Shown here piece by piece: positions 43,034 to 53,198 of a DNA stretch of 53,198 nucleotides. The stretch is from assembly GCA_003989065.1 (NCBI GenBank), contig RXIW01000016.1, positions 1 through 53,198 on the forward strand. Direction: 5' to 3'. The translations under genes and the position numbers were made by a program. The notes under the pieces were generated by a model. That model had not been told where the DNA came from and did not search any database. It saw only the letters and a program-made list of their open reading frames with translations. Numbering within the stretch: the first letter of the stretch is position 1; each line of letters opens with the position of its first letter. The DNA comes from Candidatus Competibacteraceae bacterium (lineage in GTDB: Bacteria; Pseudomonadota; Gammaproteobacteria; Competibacterales; Competibacteraceae).

Positions 43034-44449
43034 TCACGCCGAATTTTCCCGTGAGTTCGCTGCCGGGTCACGGCCGCCGAACCGCAGCAGCGCGACCAGC
43101 AGCAGGGTATTGACCAGCAGCAGATAGAGATTGTAGTTGGGCAGGGACAACGGAATGAGGCGTAATTCCACCAGCAACACCAGCAAGGACGACAGCAGCA
43201 GATAGAGCGCGACCCCGTGGTTGATCCCGCTGACGCTGGCTGAAGACAGACCTCGCCGGATGCGCAGCAGGGACACCAATAGCAACGGCACGATGCCGAT
43301 GGAGAAGACCTTGTAGGCGATCAGCAGGGTGGGGATGATGGCCTGCAGGCGCAGGGCGAACACGGTGGCCAGCACGGCCGTCAGCAACATGCAGCCGCGG
43401 ATGATCCAGATCTGGCCGGTTGCGGTCGGTTCGTGGCCCGACAGCCGCAGCGCGTGGCCAATCACATCCCGGCCCAGCAGGGTAGCGGTGGTGATCAGGA
43501 TGATGTCGGCTCCGGACAGCGGAATCGACAACAGCGCCACCAGCACAAAGTCGCGCAGATAGCCGCCGAACAATTGGCCCACCAGGGTTTGCAGGGTCAG
43601 ATCGGGCTGAGTGATGGTGACGATGCCGTGGGCCAGGATGCCGATGAATACGATCAGCAGCGAAATCGCTGCAATCAGGGCTGCGGCCAGCAACAGGCCG
43701 CGGCGGGCGCTGGTAACGTCGCGGGCGATGAAGATCCGCGAGTACATGTCGGGACCGAACAGATAGGACAACCCAACCGGTACGACTACGCTGAGGAACA
43801 GGGTGAAGGTGAAGGCGTCGTCGAAGCCGAAATGCAGACTCGGCGGCGGATGCGACGCGGTTGCGGGCGTGGTGACGCACAAGCCCAGCAGGACCGCCAG
43901 ACCGGCCACCATGACCACGACTTGGGCGAAGCCGGTCTTGACCGTGCCGGCCTGGCCGATCAGCAGGGTATAGACGGTGAAGATCAGGGTGAACAAGGCA
44001 TAGCCCAGCGCCCTGTGGCCGAAGAAGTCGGCCAGGATGTTGCCGCCGGCAATGATCTGGCCGGCCAGCACCATCAGCCAGGCGATGAACAGCACGGCGC
44101 TGACCAGCAAGCGGATATTGTTCCCGAACACCCGGGCGATGATGTCGCTGATGGTGTAGCCCTTGATGGCCCACACCGTATCCAGAAAGGTATAGGCCAG
44201 CACCACCAGACCGATGGCTCCGGACAGAGTCCACCAGATGGCGTTCAGATTGTACTGGTAGGCATAGCCAGCCAGACCGAACACCGAGGAAGCGCCGAAG
44301 GCCAGCGCGACCAGCGACATGCCGACCCGCAGACCGTCGGCCTGGCGGTCGTAGACCACGAAACCGTCGAGAGTGACGCCCCGGTGTTGATACCAGTGGT
44401 GGAAACCGATGCCGAACAGCAGGGCGATATAGAGAATCAGCCAGAACAT
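43034..44449 (-). CDS. Sodium:solute symporter family (SSF) transporter
   Basis: 471 residues with about thirteen membrane helices. The SSF pattern is present: Y-A-Y-Q-Y-N-L-N-A-I-W-W region in helix 2, DTVWAIKGYTISDIIARVFGN, a GPDMYSRIF segment in the middle, and the later SGADIILITTATLLGRDV block with Ser/Thr residues that fit the Na2 site. Imports a solute with sodium; the ligand cannot be named from sequence, but organic acids or amino acids are likely. It lies 24 bp after trxB on the same strand. Confidence 0.83.
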   Translation of the reverse strand: MFWLILYIALLFGIGFHHWYQHRGVTLDGFVVYDRQADGLRVGMSLVALAFGASSVFGLAGYAYQYNLNAIWWTLSGAIGLVVLAYTFLDTVWAIKGYTISDIIARVFGNNIRLLVSAVLFIAWLMVLAGQIIAGGNILADFFGHRALGYALFTLIFTVYTLLIGQAGTVKTGFAQVVVMVAGLAVLLGLCVTTPATASHPPPSLHFGFDDAFTFTLFLSVVVPVGLSYLFGPDMYSRIFIARDVTSARRGLLLAAALIAAISLLIVFIGILAHGIVTITQPDLTLQTLVGQLFGGYLRDFVLVALLSIPLSGADIILITTATLLGRDVIGHALRLSGHEPTATGQIWIIRGCMLLTAVLATVFALRLQAIIPTLLIAYKVFSIGIVPLLLVSLLRIRRGLSSASVSGINHGVALYLLLSSLLVLLVELRLIPLSLPNYNLYLLLVNTLLLVALLRFGGRDPAANSRENSA

Positions 44450-44473
44450 GAGCGTACCGAGCGGCGGTGCGGA

Positions 44474-45589
<1,116 letters not shown>

Positions 45590-45608
45590 AAAAGGGCTTC
45601 TGCGGCGA

Positions 45609-45638
45609 TTGACTTAGAGTAAATTGGGACATTGTAAA
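45609..45638 (+). promoter_or_regulatory. Candidate phoB promoter
   Basis: TTGACT (45609-45614), 18 bp, TGTAAA (45633-45638), ending 17 bases before the phoB start. The leader would be very short. Confidence 0.4.
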
Positions 45639-45655
45639 GAAATTCAAGAGGGTTC

Positions 45656-46348
45656 ATGAACGCGAAACGCATTTTGATCGTGGAGGACGAGCAGCCGATC
45701 CGGGAAATGGTCATGTTCGCTTTGGCGGGCGCGGGTTATGAGGTACAGGAAGCCGCCGATGCTCGTCAGGCCCAGATCAACATCACCGAGCGCCTGCCCG
45801 ATTTGATTCTACTGGATTGGATGTTGCCCGGCCTCAGCGGCATCGACTACGCCCGCCGTTTGAAGAAGGACGAGCTGACGCGGGAGCTGCCGGTCATCAT
45901 GTTGACCGCTCGCGCCGAAGAGGAAGACAAGGTGCAGGGTTTGGAGAGCGGCGCCGACGATTACATCACCAAGCCGTTTTCGCCGCGTGAGCTGGTCGCG
46001 CGTATCCGGGCGGTCCTGCGGCGCGGCGGTCCTGCGGCGGAGGACGAGATGTTGTACGCCAGCGGCCTGTCGCTGGATCTGGCCAGTCATCGGGTCAGCG
46101 CAGGCGAGAACTTGCTGGAGATGGGGCCGACCGAATATCGCCTGCTGGAGTTCTTCATGTCCCATCCCGAACGGGTCTACAGTCGCAGCCAGTTGCTGGA
46201 CCGAGTCTGGGGCAGCAACGTGTATGTCGAGGAACGCACGGTCGACGTGCACATCCGCCGCCTGCGCAAGGTGCTGGAGCCCCATGGCTACGATGCTCTG
46301 GTCCAGACCGTGCGCGGGGCCGGATATCGATTCTCGACGCGGGTGTAG
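45656..46348 (+). CDS. phoB: Phosphate regulon response regulator PhoB
   Basis: 230 residues. Receiver domain: acidic pocket EDE near 10-12, phosphorylated Asp in [10 protein letters not shown] near 54, T in [11 protein letters not shown], and K in TKPFSPREL. The OmpR-type winged helix follows (about 130-228, [18 protein letters not shown]). The receiver and linker are close to E. coli PhoB. Phosphorylated by PhoR under low phosphate, it activates Pho-box promoters. First gene of phoB-phoR-sixA-ppx, with a possible Pho box upstream. Confidence 0.95.
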   Translation: MNAKRILIVEDEQPIREMVMFALAGAGYEVQEAADARQAQINITERLPDLILLDWMLPGLSGIDYARRLKKDELTRELPVIMLTARAEEEDKVQGLESGADDYITKPFSPRELVARIRAVLRRGGPAAEDEMLYASGLSLDLASHRVSAGENLLEMGPTEYRLLEFFMSHPERVYSRSQLLDRVWGSNVYVEERTVDVHIRRLRKVLEPHGYDALVQTVRGAGYRFSTRV

Positions 46349-46352
46349 GCGC

Positions 46353-47669
46353 GTGCCGCAGTCTTGGCGGACGTTATTGCGCCGGCAGGGGATGCTGTTG
46401 CTGGCCGCCATGCTACTGGGCTGGATGGTCGGTCAGGCGCAGCTGGCGCTGCTGCTGGCGGCATTGGGCAGCTTGGCTTGGCAGCTCCGGCAGTTGTACC
46501 GGCTGGATCGCTGGTTGGATGGCCCGCGCGAAGCCAATCCGCCGGCGGCCGGTCTGGTCTGGGAAGGCATTATCGATCGTTTCGCGCGCTTGCGTCGGCA
46601 AAGCCGCAAGCGCAAGCGCAAGCTCAGCCGTCTGCTGCGCCAGTTCCAGCAGGCGACTGCGGCGTTGCCCGACGCCGCCGTGGTGCTGAGCGAGGACGAC
46701 CGGATGCTGTGGTGCAATGGCGCTTCGCAGTCGCTGCTGGGCTTGTCCCCGACCCGCGATATCGGGTTGCCGATCATCCACCTGTTGCGGCAGCCCGATT
46801 TTGTGGCGTTCCTGACCCAGCGGCGACAGGTCGACAGCGTGGAATTTCCCTCGCCGACCGCCGAAGCGTTCTTGCTCAGCGCCCGCATCGTGCCCTATGG
46901 CAAGAAGCAGCGGCTGCTGCTGGTGGCCGACATTTCGCGCATCCGGCGGCTGGAGCAGATGCGGCGCGAGTTCGTCGCCAACGTTTCCCACGAATTGCGC
47001 ACCCCGCTGACGGTGATCACCGGCTATCTGGAAACGCTGCTCGACAGCGACAGTCCCGCCCTGCTCGAGTGGGACCAGCCCCTGCATTGTATGCAGCAAC
47101 AGTCGCGGCGGATGCTGCATATCATCGAGGATCTGCTGACCCTGGCCCGGCTGGAATCGCCAAAGGAGCGCATGCCGTTCAAACCGGTGGCGGTGCCGAC
47201 CCTGCTGGCCGATATCGCCGATGACGCCATCGCCCTCAGCGGGGAACAGGGCCATCAAATCACGGTAACGGCCGATCCTGCTCTGCGGATTCTGGGCTAC
47301 GAAAAGGATCTGCGCAGCGCTTTCGCCAATCTGGTGTTCAACGCGGTGCGCTACACCCCGCCCGGCGGACAGATCGAAGTGCGCTGGTTTGTCGATGGCA
47401 AGGGTATCCACCTGGCGGTGGAAGACAACGGCGAAGGGATTGCCCCCCAGCATCTGCCGCGCCTGACCGAACGGTTCTATCGGGTCAACCGCGATCGTTC
47501 GCGCGGCAGTGGCGGAACCGGGCTGGGGCTCTCGATCGTCAAACATATCTTGAACAATCACGGTAGCCAACTGCGGATCAAGAGCGAGCTGGGCGTCGGC
47601 AGCGTGTTCACCTGCGACTTTCCCAGCGAATTGCGAGTCGATCCCGCCAGCGCCCGAACGGGCGACTGA
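46353..47669 (+). CDS. phoR: Phosphate regulon sensor histidine kinase PhoR
   Basis: 438 residues from GTG 46353, four bases after the phoB stop (length close to E. coli PhoR, 431). Two hydrophobic N-terminal segments (about 12-45), a basic linker (RKRKRKLSR), a PAS domain (about 95-200), HisKA with HELRTPLTVITGY (His near 212), and the HATPase domain with NLVFNAVRYTPP, EDNGEGI and GTGLGLSI. Autophosphorylates and passes phosphate to PhoB; it normally senses through the Pst system, which is not in this window. Confidence 0.95.
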   Translation: MPQSWRTLLRRQGMLLLAAMLLGWMVGQAQLALLLAALGSLAWQLRQLYRLDRWLDGPREANPPAAGLVWEGIIDRFARLRRQSRKRKRKLSRLLRQFQQATAALPDAAVVLSEDDRMLWCNGASQSLLGLSPTRDIGLPIIHLLRQPDFVAFLTQRRQVDSVEFPSPTAEAFLLSARIVPYGKKQRLLLVADISRIRRLEQMRREFVANVSHELRTPLTVITGYLETLLDSDSPALLEWDQPLHCMQQQSRRMLHIIEDLLTLARLESPKERMPFKPVAVPTLLADIADDAIALSGEQGHQITVTADPALRILGYEKDLRSAFANLVFNAVRYTPPGGQIEVRWFVDGKGIHLAVEDNGEGIAPQHLPRLTERFYRVNRDRSRGSGGTGLGLSIVKHILNNHGSQLRIKSELGVGSVFTCDFPSELRVDPASARTGD

Positions 47670-47715
47670 AGCACCGTCCAATGAATGATAAACTGACCTT
47701 TTCAAGGAAGCATCG

Positions 47716-48225
47716 ATGAAACTACTCATGGTCCGCCATGCGATCGCCGAAGACGCCGAGGTATTCATCAGCGCCGGTGGTACTGACGCACAACGACCGC
47801 TGACCGATGTCGGGCGCAAGAAGATGCGCAAGGGCGCCAACCGCCTGCGCACGCAACTCAAGCAGATCGATGTGCTGGCGTGCAGCCCGCTGTTGCGCGC
47901 CCGCGAGACGGCCGAGATCGTGGCCCGCGCCTACGGCGATTTGCCGATCGTCGAGCGTCCGGAGCTGGATTTCGGCTACCCACCCGAAACGGTGCTGGCC
48001 TGGCTGGCGCAGTATCCGCCCGATAGCACGGTGGTGACGGTCGGCCACGAGCCGCAGCTGGGGTTGCTGGCCGGCCTGCTGCTGTCCGGCGTCGCCAATT
48101 CCCTGATCGTGTTTCGCAAGGGTGGCGTGGCCCTGATCGGCTTTCCGGGCCGGGCGACGGCAGGCGAAGGAGTGCTGGAATGGGCCTTGACCGCTGGCCA
48201 GTTACGCAGTCTCAAACAGGATTGA
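47716..48225 (+). CDS. sixA: Phosphohistidine phosphatase SixA
   Basis: 169 residues of the histidine phosphatase superfamily. The N-terminal MKLLMVRHAIAED gives the catalytic RHA (the SixA variant of RHG), with a second catalytic His in TVGHEPQLG. SixA removes phosphate from phosphohistidine domains (ArcB and the nitrogen PTS in E. coli). Position after phoR and 20 bp before ppx suggests membership of the phosphate operon. AAGGA precedes the ATG. Confidence 0.93.
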   Translation: MKLLMVRHAIAEDAEVFISAGGTDAQRPLTDVGRKKMRKGANRLRTQLKQIDVLACSPLLRARETAEIVARAYGDLPIVERPELDFGYPPETVLAWLAQYPPDSTVVTVGHEPQLGLLAGLLLSGVANSLIVFRKGGVALIGFPGRATAGEGVLEWALTAGQLRSLKQD

Positions 48226-48245
48226 ACGTTCGATGAAGTCTCGTC

Positions 48246-49736
48246 ATGTCCGCCGATAGCGTTGCCGCGATCGATCTGGGGTCCAACAGTTTTCACATGA
48301 TCGTGGCCCGCGTGGCCGACGGCTATGTCCAGATGGTGGATCGGCTGCGCGAGATGGTGCAGCTGGCCGCTGGTCTGGATGGCCGGAATCGCTTATCCGA
48401 GGAGTCGCAGCTGCGGGCGCTGGATTGCCTGGCGCGGTTTGGCCAGCGTCTGCGCCATATTCCGGCGGCGCAACTGCGCATCGTCGGCACCAACACCCTG
48501 CGACAGGCGCGCAACAGCGCCGACTTCGTGGCTCGGGCCGAGGCGGTGTTGGGGCATAATATTGAGATCGTCAGTGGCCACGAAGAGGCGCGGCTGATTT
48601 ATCTCGGCGTGGTCAACAGCGTGGCCGACGTATTCGGTCGGCGGCTGGTAGTCGACATCGGCGGCGGCAGCACCGAGCTGATCATCGGCGAGAAATTCGA
48701 GCCGTTGCATCTGACCAGTCTGAAAATGGGCTGCGTCAGTCTCAGCCGCCAGTGTTTCGACGATGGCCGAATCACCGAGAACCGGTTGCGGCAGGCGGAG
48801 CTGGTGGTACAGCTCAAGCTGGAGCCGGTTTCGGTGGAGTTTCACGATCTGGGCTGGCAGGTGGTCACTGGCGCTTCCGGCACCATCAAGGCGATCCAGG
48901 ATGTCGTCGTGCAGGAGGGCTGGAGCCGCGAGGGCATCACCCTGGACGCCCTGCGTCGTCTGCGCGGTGCGCTGCTGGAGACCGGCAACACGGCGGCTAT
49001 TGCAGAGCGCTGGCAGCTGGAACCGGCCCGTGCTCGAGTGTTTCCGGGCGGGTTCGTGGTGTTGCACGGCCTGTGCGAAGCGCTGGAAGCGACCCGGATG
49101 GAAGTCTCGGACGGTGCGCTGCGGGAAGGGGTCATCTACGACCTGCTGGGACGTATCCGCCACGAAGACGTGCGCGATCGGACCATCTCCGCCGTCAGCC
49201 AACGTTTTGGCCTGGACGAAGCGCAGGCTGAGCGCGTGAGCGCGACCGCCCTGGGTTTGCTGAATCAGGTTCGTCAGTCCTGGGAGCTGGCGAACGAGGA
49301 GGATGGGCATCTGTTGGAGTGGGCGGCCCATACCCATGAAATCGGGTTGCTGTTGACCCATCATCACTATCACCGGCACGGCGCTTATATTCTGGAGAAC
49401 GCCGATCTGCCCGGTTTTTCGCACAGCGATCAACTGCTATTGGCGACCTTGGTGCGCCGTCACCGCCGTTCGTTTCCGCCCGATGGCTTCAAGCATCTAC
49501 CCAGAGAACTGGCGGCAGTGGCTCAACGCTTGTGTGTGTTGTTGCGACTGGCGGTGGTGTTGCATCGGGGGCGCAGCCGTCAGCCGTTGCCGCCCCTGTC
49601 GTTGAGCGCCAGTCAGCAACAGGTGATTCTGCGATTTCCGACCGGTTGGCTGAGCGGATCGCCGCTGACCCGCGCCGATCTGGAAGCGGAAGCGCGCTAT
49701 GTGAAAAAGGCGGGATTCAAACTGGAGTTTGGCTGA
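48246..49736 (+). CDS. ppx: Exopolyphosphatase
   Basis: 496 residues of the Ppx/GppA family. The actin-like ATPase fold shows AAIDLGSNSFHMIVAR at the start, VSGHEEARLIYLGV, and VDIGGGSTELIIGE. The C-terminal HD-like helical domain (about 310-490) contains the HTHEIGLLLTHHHYHRHGAYI block. Releases phosphate from the end of polyphosphate chains; pppGpp hydrolysis is also known for the family. Linked to phoBR, as in pseudomonads. No ppk lies in the window. Confidence 0.95.
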   Translation: MSADSVAAIDLGSNSFHMIVARVADGYVQMVDRLREMVQLAAGLDGRNRLSEESQLRALDCLARFGQRLRHIPAAQLRIVGTNTLRQARNSADFVARAEAVLGHNIEIVSGHEEARLIYLGVVNSVADVFGRRLVVDIGGGSTELIIGEKFEPLHLTSLKMGCVSLSRQCFDDGRITENRLRQAELVVQLKLEPVSVEFHDLGWQVVTGASGTIKAIQDVVVQEGWSREGITLDALRRLRGALLETGNTAAIAERWQLEPARARVFPGGFVVLHGLCEALEATRMEVSDGALREGVIYDLLGRIRHEDVRDRTISAVSQRFGLDEAQAERVSATALGLLNQVRQSWELANEEDGHLLEWAAHTHEIGLLLTHHHYHRHGAYILENADLPGFSHSDQLLLATLVRRHRRSFPPDGFKHLPRELAAVAQRLCVLLRLAVVLHRGRSRQPLPPLSLSASQQQVILRFPTGWLSGSPLTRADLEAEARYVKKAGFKLEFG

Positions 49737-49768
49737 AGTTATAAAATATCAGACAGGATGATCAATAT

Positions 49769-51276
<1,508 letters not shown>

Positions 51277-51316
51277 GGCCGAGACGCGAGAAGTGAATGG
51301 AGTGCGGCAGGGATAC

Positions 51317-51994
51317 ATGAAACGGTGGAAGCTGTGGCTGCTGCTGGCGCTGAGCGTGGGCATGAGCGTGTTCTTTCTGGCCATCATGCGCCCGCCGGGC
51401 GGGCAATCTTCCGCGTTGGGCCAGGATCGACCCTGGCAGATCGACCGGGTTGCGGATGGTGCGACGATCAGCGTGTTTGGCCTGACTCTCGGTCAGAGTA
51501 CGGTGCAGGATGCGGTCGCCAAGTTCGGTCGCCGTTACGAGTTTGGCCTGTTCGAGGACAAGCAGGGTCAGCTGGGCTTGGAAGCCTATTTCCGCGATGC
51601 GGTGGTAGGCGGTCTGAACGCCCGGCTGGTGCTGGCGGCGCGCCTGCCAACGGCGATGCTGAATGCCATTCGCGCCCAGGTCGGCAACGGCAAGCCGACT
51701 GCCGATGGCGGACGGCGTTATACCCTGTCCGAGGCCGATGACGCGCGGGCGTTGGCGGCGACTATCACCGCGATCACTTACATGCCGGTGGTCGCATTCG
51801 ACGCCGAACTGGTGCATCGGCATTTTGGCGAGCCCAGCGAGCGGGTGAAAGGGAAGGACGGCACTCATTGGCTGTACCCGCAACAAGGGCTCGATCTGCT
51901 GCTGGGCGACAATGGCCAGGCGCTGTTGCAGTATGTCCCGCCGCCCGAATTCGACGCGCGCTTGCGGACCCCCTTACGCACCTTGCAGGAATAA
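51317..51994 (+). CDS. Membrane-anchored protein of unknown function
   Basis: 225 residues. MKRWKLWLLLALSVGMSVFF forms one N-terminal membrane helix or uncleaved signal, followed by a periplasmic domain of about 195 residues that I do not assign to a family. Recurrent features are ISVFGLTLGQSTVQDAVAKFGRRYEFGLFED early and HRHFGEPSERVKGKDGTHWLYPQQGLDLLL late. Both halves share an F-G-x3-[EY] turn, as if two related subdomains. ATG 51317 is preferred (AGGG 4 bases upstream) over GTG 51293. It sits between hemB and aroE, ending 7 bp before aroE, so it is probably co-transcribed. Confidence 0.7.
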   Translation: MKRWKLWLLLALSVGMSVFFLAIMRPPGGQSSALGQDRPWQIDRVADGATISVFGLTLGQSTVQDAVAKFGRRYEFGLFEDKQGQLGLEAYFRDAVVGGLNARLVLAARLPTAMLNAIRAQVGNGKPTADGGRRYTLSEADDARALAATITAITYMPVVAFDAELVHRHFGEPSERVKGKDGTHWLYPQQGLDLLLGDNGQALLQYVPPPEFDARLRTPLRTLQE

Positions 51995-52001
51995 GACGGA
52001 T

Positions 52002-52826
52002 ATGAGCGCACAGCCGGATTCTTATGCGGTGATGGGTCATCCCATCGCCCACAGCAAATCGCCGCGCATTCACAGTCTGTTCGCGGCCCAGACCGGCCAG
52101 AATCTGGAGTATCGGGCCATATTGGTGGAGCCGGGTGGGTTTGCTGCAGCGGCACGGGCCTTTCGCCAAGCGGGCGGCAGGGGTTTGAACGTGACCGTGC
52201 CCTTCAAGCAGGATGCCTGGGTGTTCGCCGATATTCTCAGTGCGCGGGCCGAGCGGGCCGGGGCGGTCAATACCCTGATTTTCGAAGCGGGCGGGGTGCG
52301 TGGCGACAATACCGACGGTCCCGGCCTGGTCCGTGATCTGACTGTCAATCATCAATATCCACTGGCCAAGCGGCGCATTCTGCTGCTGGGCGCGGGTGGC
52401 GCGGCGCGTGGGGTGTTGCAACCGCTGCTGCTGGAGCGGCCGGCGCAATTGGTCATTGCCAACCGCACTGCCAACAAGGCGCGGGATCTGGTGTTGCGCT
52501 TCAGCGATCTGGGGCCGGTGTCCGGTTGTGGTTTGGCTGAGCTGGCTGGCCGGCAATTCGATCTCATCATCAATGCTACCGCTGCCGGGTTGCAGGATGC
52601 CGTGCCGCCGCTGCCCGAGGGGGTGCTGGCTGCGGGCGGTTGGTGCTATGACTTGATGTATGGCAGCGAGCCAACCGCTTTTGTGCGCTGGGGGCAGGCG
52701 CATGGCGCGGCGCGCTCTGTGGATGGATTGGGGATGCTGGTCGAGCAGGCGGCGGAGTCGTTTCGGCTATGGCGCGGAGTCTGGCCCGAAACCGAGCCGG
52801 TGATTGCGGCTTTGCGCAATGGCTGA
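52002..52826 (+). CDS. aroE: Shikimate dehydrogenase
   Basis: 274 residues. NADPH-dependent reduction of 3-dehydroshikimate to shikimate. Substrate domain: YAVMGHPIAHSKSPRIHSLF and NVTVPFKQDAW with the catalytic Lys (about 67); NTDGPGL holds the Asp partner. The NADP site follows with GAGGAARGVLQPLL and ANRT, plus the late DLMYGSEPTAF block. ATG 52002 matches the family start. Same pathway as aroC at 8.2 kb. Confidence 0.97.
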   Translation: MSAQPDSYAVMGHPIAHSKSPRIHSLFAAQTGQNLEYRAILVEPGGFAAAARAFRQAGGRGLNVTVPFKQDAWVFADILSARAERAGAVNTLIFEAGGVRGDNTDGPGLVRDLTVNHQYPLAKRRILLLGAGGAARGVLQPLLLERPAQLVIANRTANKARDLVLRFSDLGPVSGCGLAELAGRQFDLIINATAAGLQDAVPPLPEGVLAAGGWCYDLMYGSEPTAFVRWGQAHGAARSVDGLGMLVEQAAESFRLWRGVWPETEPVIAALRNG

Positions 52827-52916
52827 TGGGGCAATTTGATGTGCTGCGGGTGTTGTGCGGCGACTTTGATTGCTAATATGGTCTGGACGGAATTGAACGC
52901 GAGTGCCTTGTAATGA

Positions 52917-53198
52917 TTATCGGTGATGGCGATTAGGAAGCGCATCTGCCAGTTTCTCTTCAATATCGCCTAACCTCTTGAGTTCGAGAAGCCTCTCAAA
53001 AGTATCTTGAGTTTCTTTGAAGCAACTTTCAGCGTCACGGTATCCTAAGTTCATCAGCCGCTCAATCGACTGACGAGAAAAGTCGAAGCATGACATCAAG
53101 CCTGCATCAATATTCACTGATGGCCTGATTTGCAATAAAATAGTATTGGGGAAGTCTGCGCGATTCTGGATAGTGTCGTCCGAGAGAAACACGGAGAC
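52917..53198 (-). CDS. C-terminal end of a probable patatin-like phospholipase, partial
   Basis: About 94 codons run in from the right edge on the minus strand and end at TAA (52917-52919). The frame is open to the last base, so this is a fragment; a GTG at 53192 is internal or chance. The sequence ILLQIRPSVNID followed by FDFSRQSIERLMNLGYRDAE resembles the end of patatin-like phospholipases, which close with an F-D-F-S-x3-I-x2-L-x3-GY pattern. The active-site GxSxG and DGG lie outside the window. Base composition is more AT-rich than in aroE, hinting at an accessory gene. Confidence 0.5.
   Translation of the reverse strand, partial: VSVFLSDDTIQNRADFPNTILLQIRPSVNIDAGLMSCFDFSRQSIERLMNLGYRDAESCFKETQDTFERLLELKRLGDIEEKLADALPNRHHR

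Overview
The window looks like a chromosomal piece of a high-GC gammaproteobacterium. Core-gene neighbourhoods match the class closely: gcvR-bcp divergent from dapA-bamC, the mutL-miaA-hfq-hflX-hflK-hflC-(DUF2065)-hisZ-purA superoperon, phoB-phoR-sixA-ppx, yadG-yadH, and a prkA-yeaH-spoVR cluster. Protein sequences resemble free-living environmental relatives (Chromatiales or Competibacter-like), but placement below class level is inference. No rRNA operon, intact tRNA, CRISPR array, insertion sequence or prophage was seen.

Layout. 1-1.7 kb: start of a D-lactate dehydrogenase-type flavoprotein, divergent from an LldR/PdhR-like repressor, with two identical palindromic operators wrapped around divergent promoters. 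1.7-4.2 kb: a degraded tRNA-like element, a C-S lyase and a Tat-exported class A beta-lactamase-fold hydrolase. 4.5-7.9 kb: a small Cys-rich ORF, then a Ser/Thr kinase whose long repeat/PEGA/MORN tail is cut off by a frameshift. 8.2-10.5 kb: aroC and an MFS permease. 10.5-15.2 kb: SpoVR, YeaH and PrkA on the minus strand. 15.6-18.2 kb: an AI-2E/PerM exporter and a PIN-PhoH ATPase. 18.4-31.3 kb: gcvR-bcp, dapA-bamC, mutL through purA. 31.5-34.9 kb: PduO-type cobalamin adenosyltransferase, rlmKL and ybaK. 34.85-35.33 kb: a strongly AT-rich gene-free stretch. 35.3-39 kb: a YcbK-like Tat protein and a DctPQM TRAP transporter. 39-45.4 kb: yadGH, apbE, a CitE-like lyase, a sodium:solute symporter and trxB, all on the minus strand. 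45.6-49.7 kb: phoB-phoR-sixA-ppx. 49.77 kb: an AT-rich GIY-YIG-like orphan, then hemB, an unknown anchored protein and aroE. The window ends in the C-terminus of a patatin-like protein.

Functional themes are organic-acid use (lactate flavoprotein, TRAP carrier, CoA-ester lyase, solute symporter), phosphate and polyphosphate control (PhoBR, SixA, Ppx), stress or starvation signalling (PrkA-YeaH-SpoVR, HflXKC, Hfq, PhoH) and housekeeping biosynthesis (aroC, aroE, dapA, hisZ, purA, hemB). No clearly novel multi-gene system was found. The observations most worth a second look are the frameshifted kinase-MORN gene, the AT-rich GIY-YIG-like gene, the operator architecture at the left end, a perfect 31-bp palindrome upstream of prkA, and two possible gene remnants.
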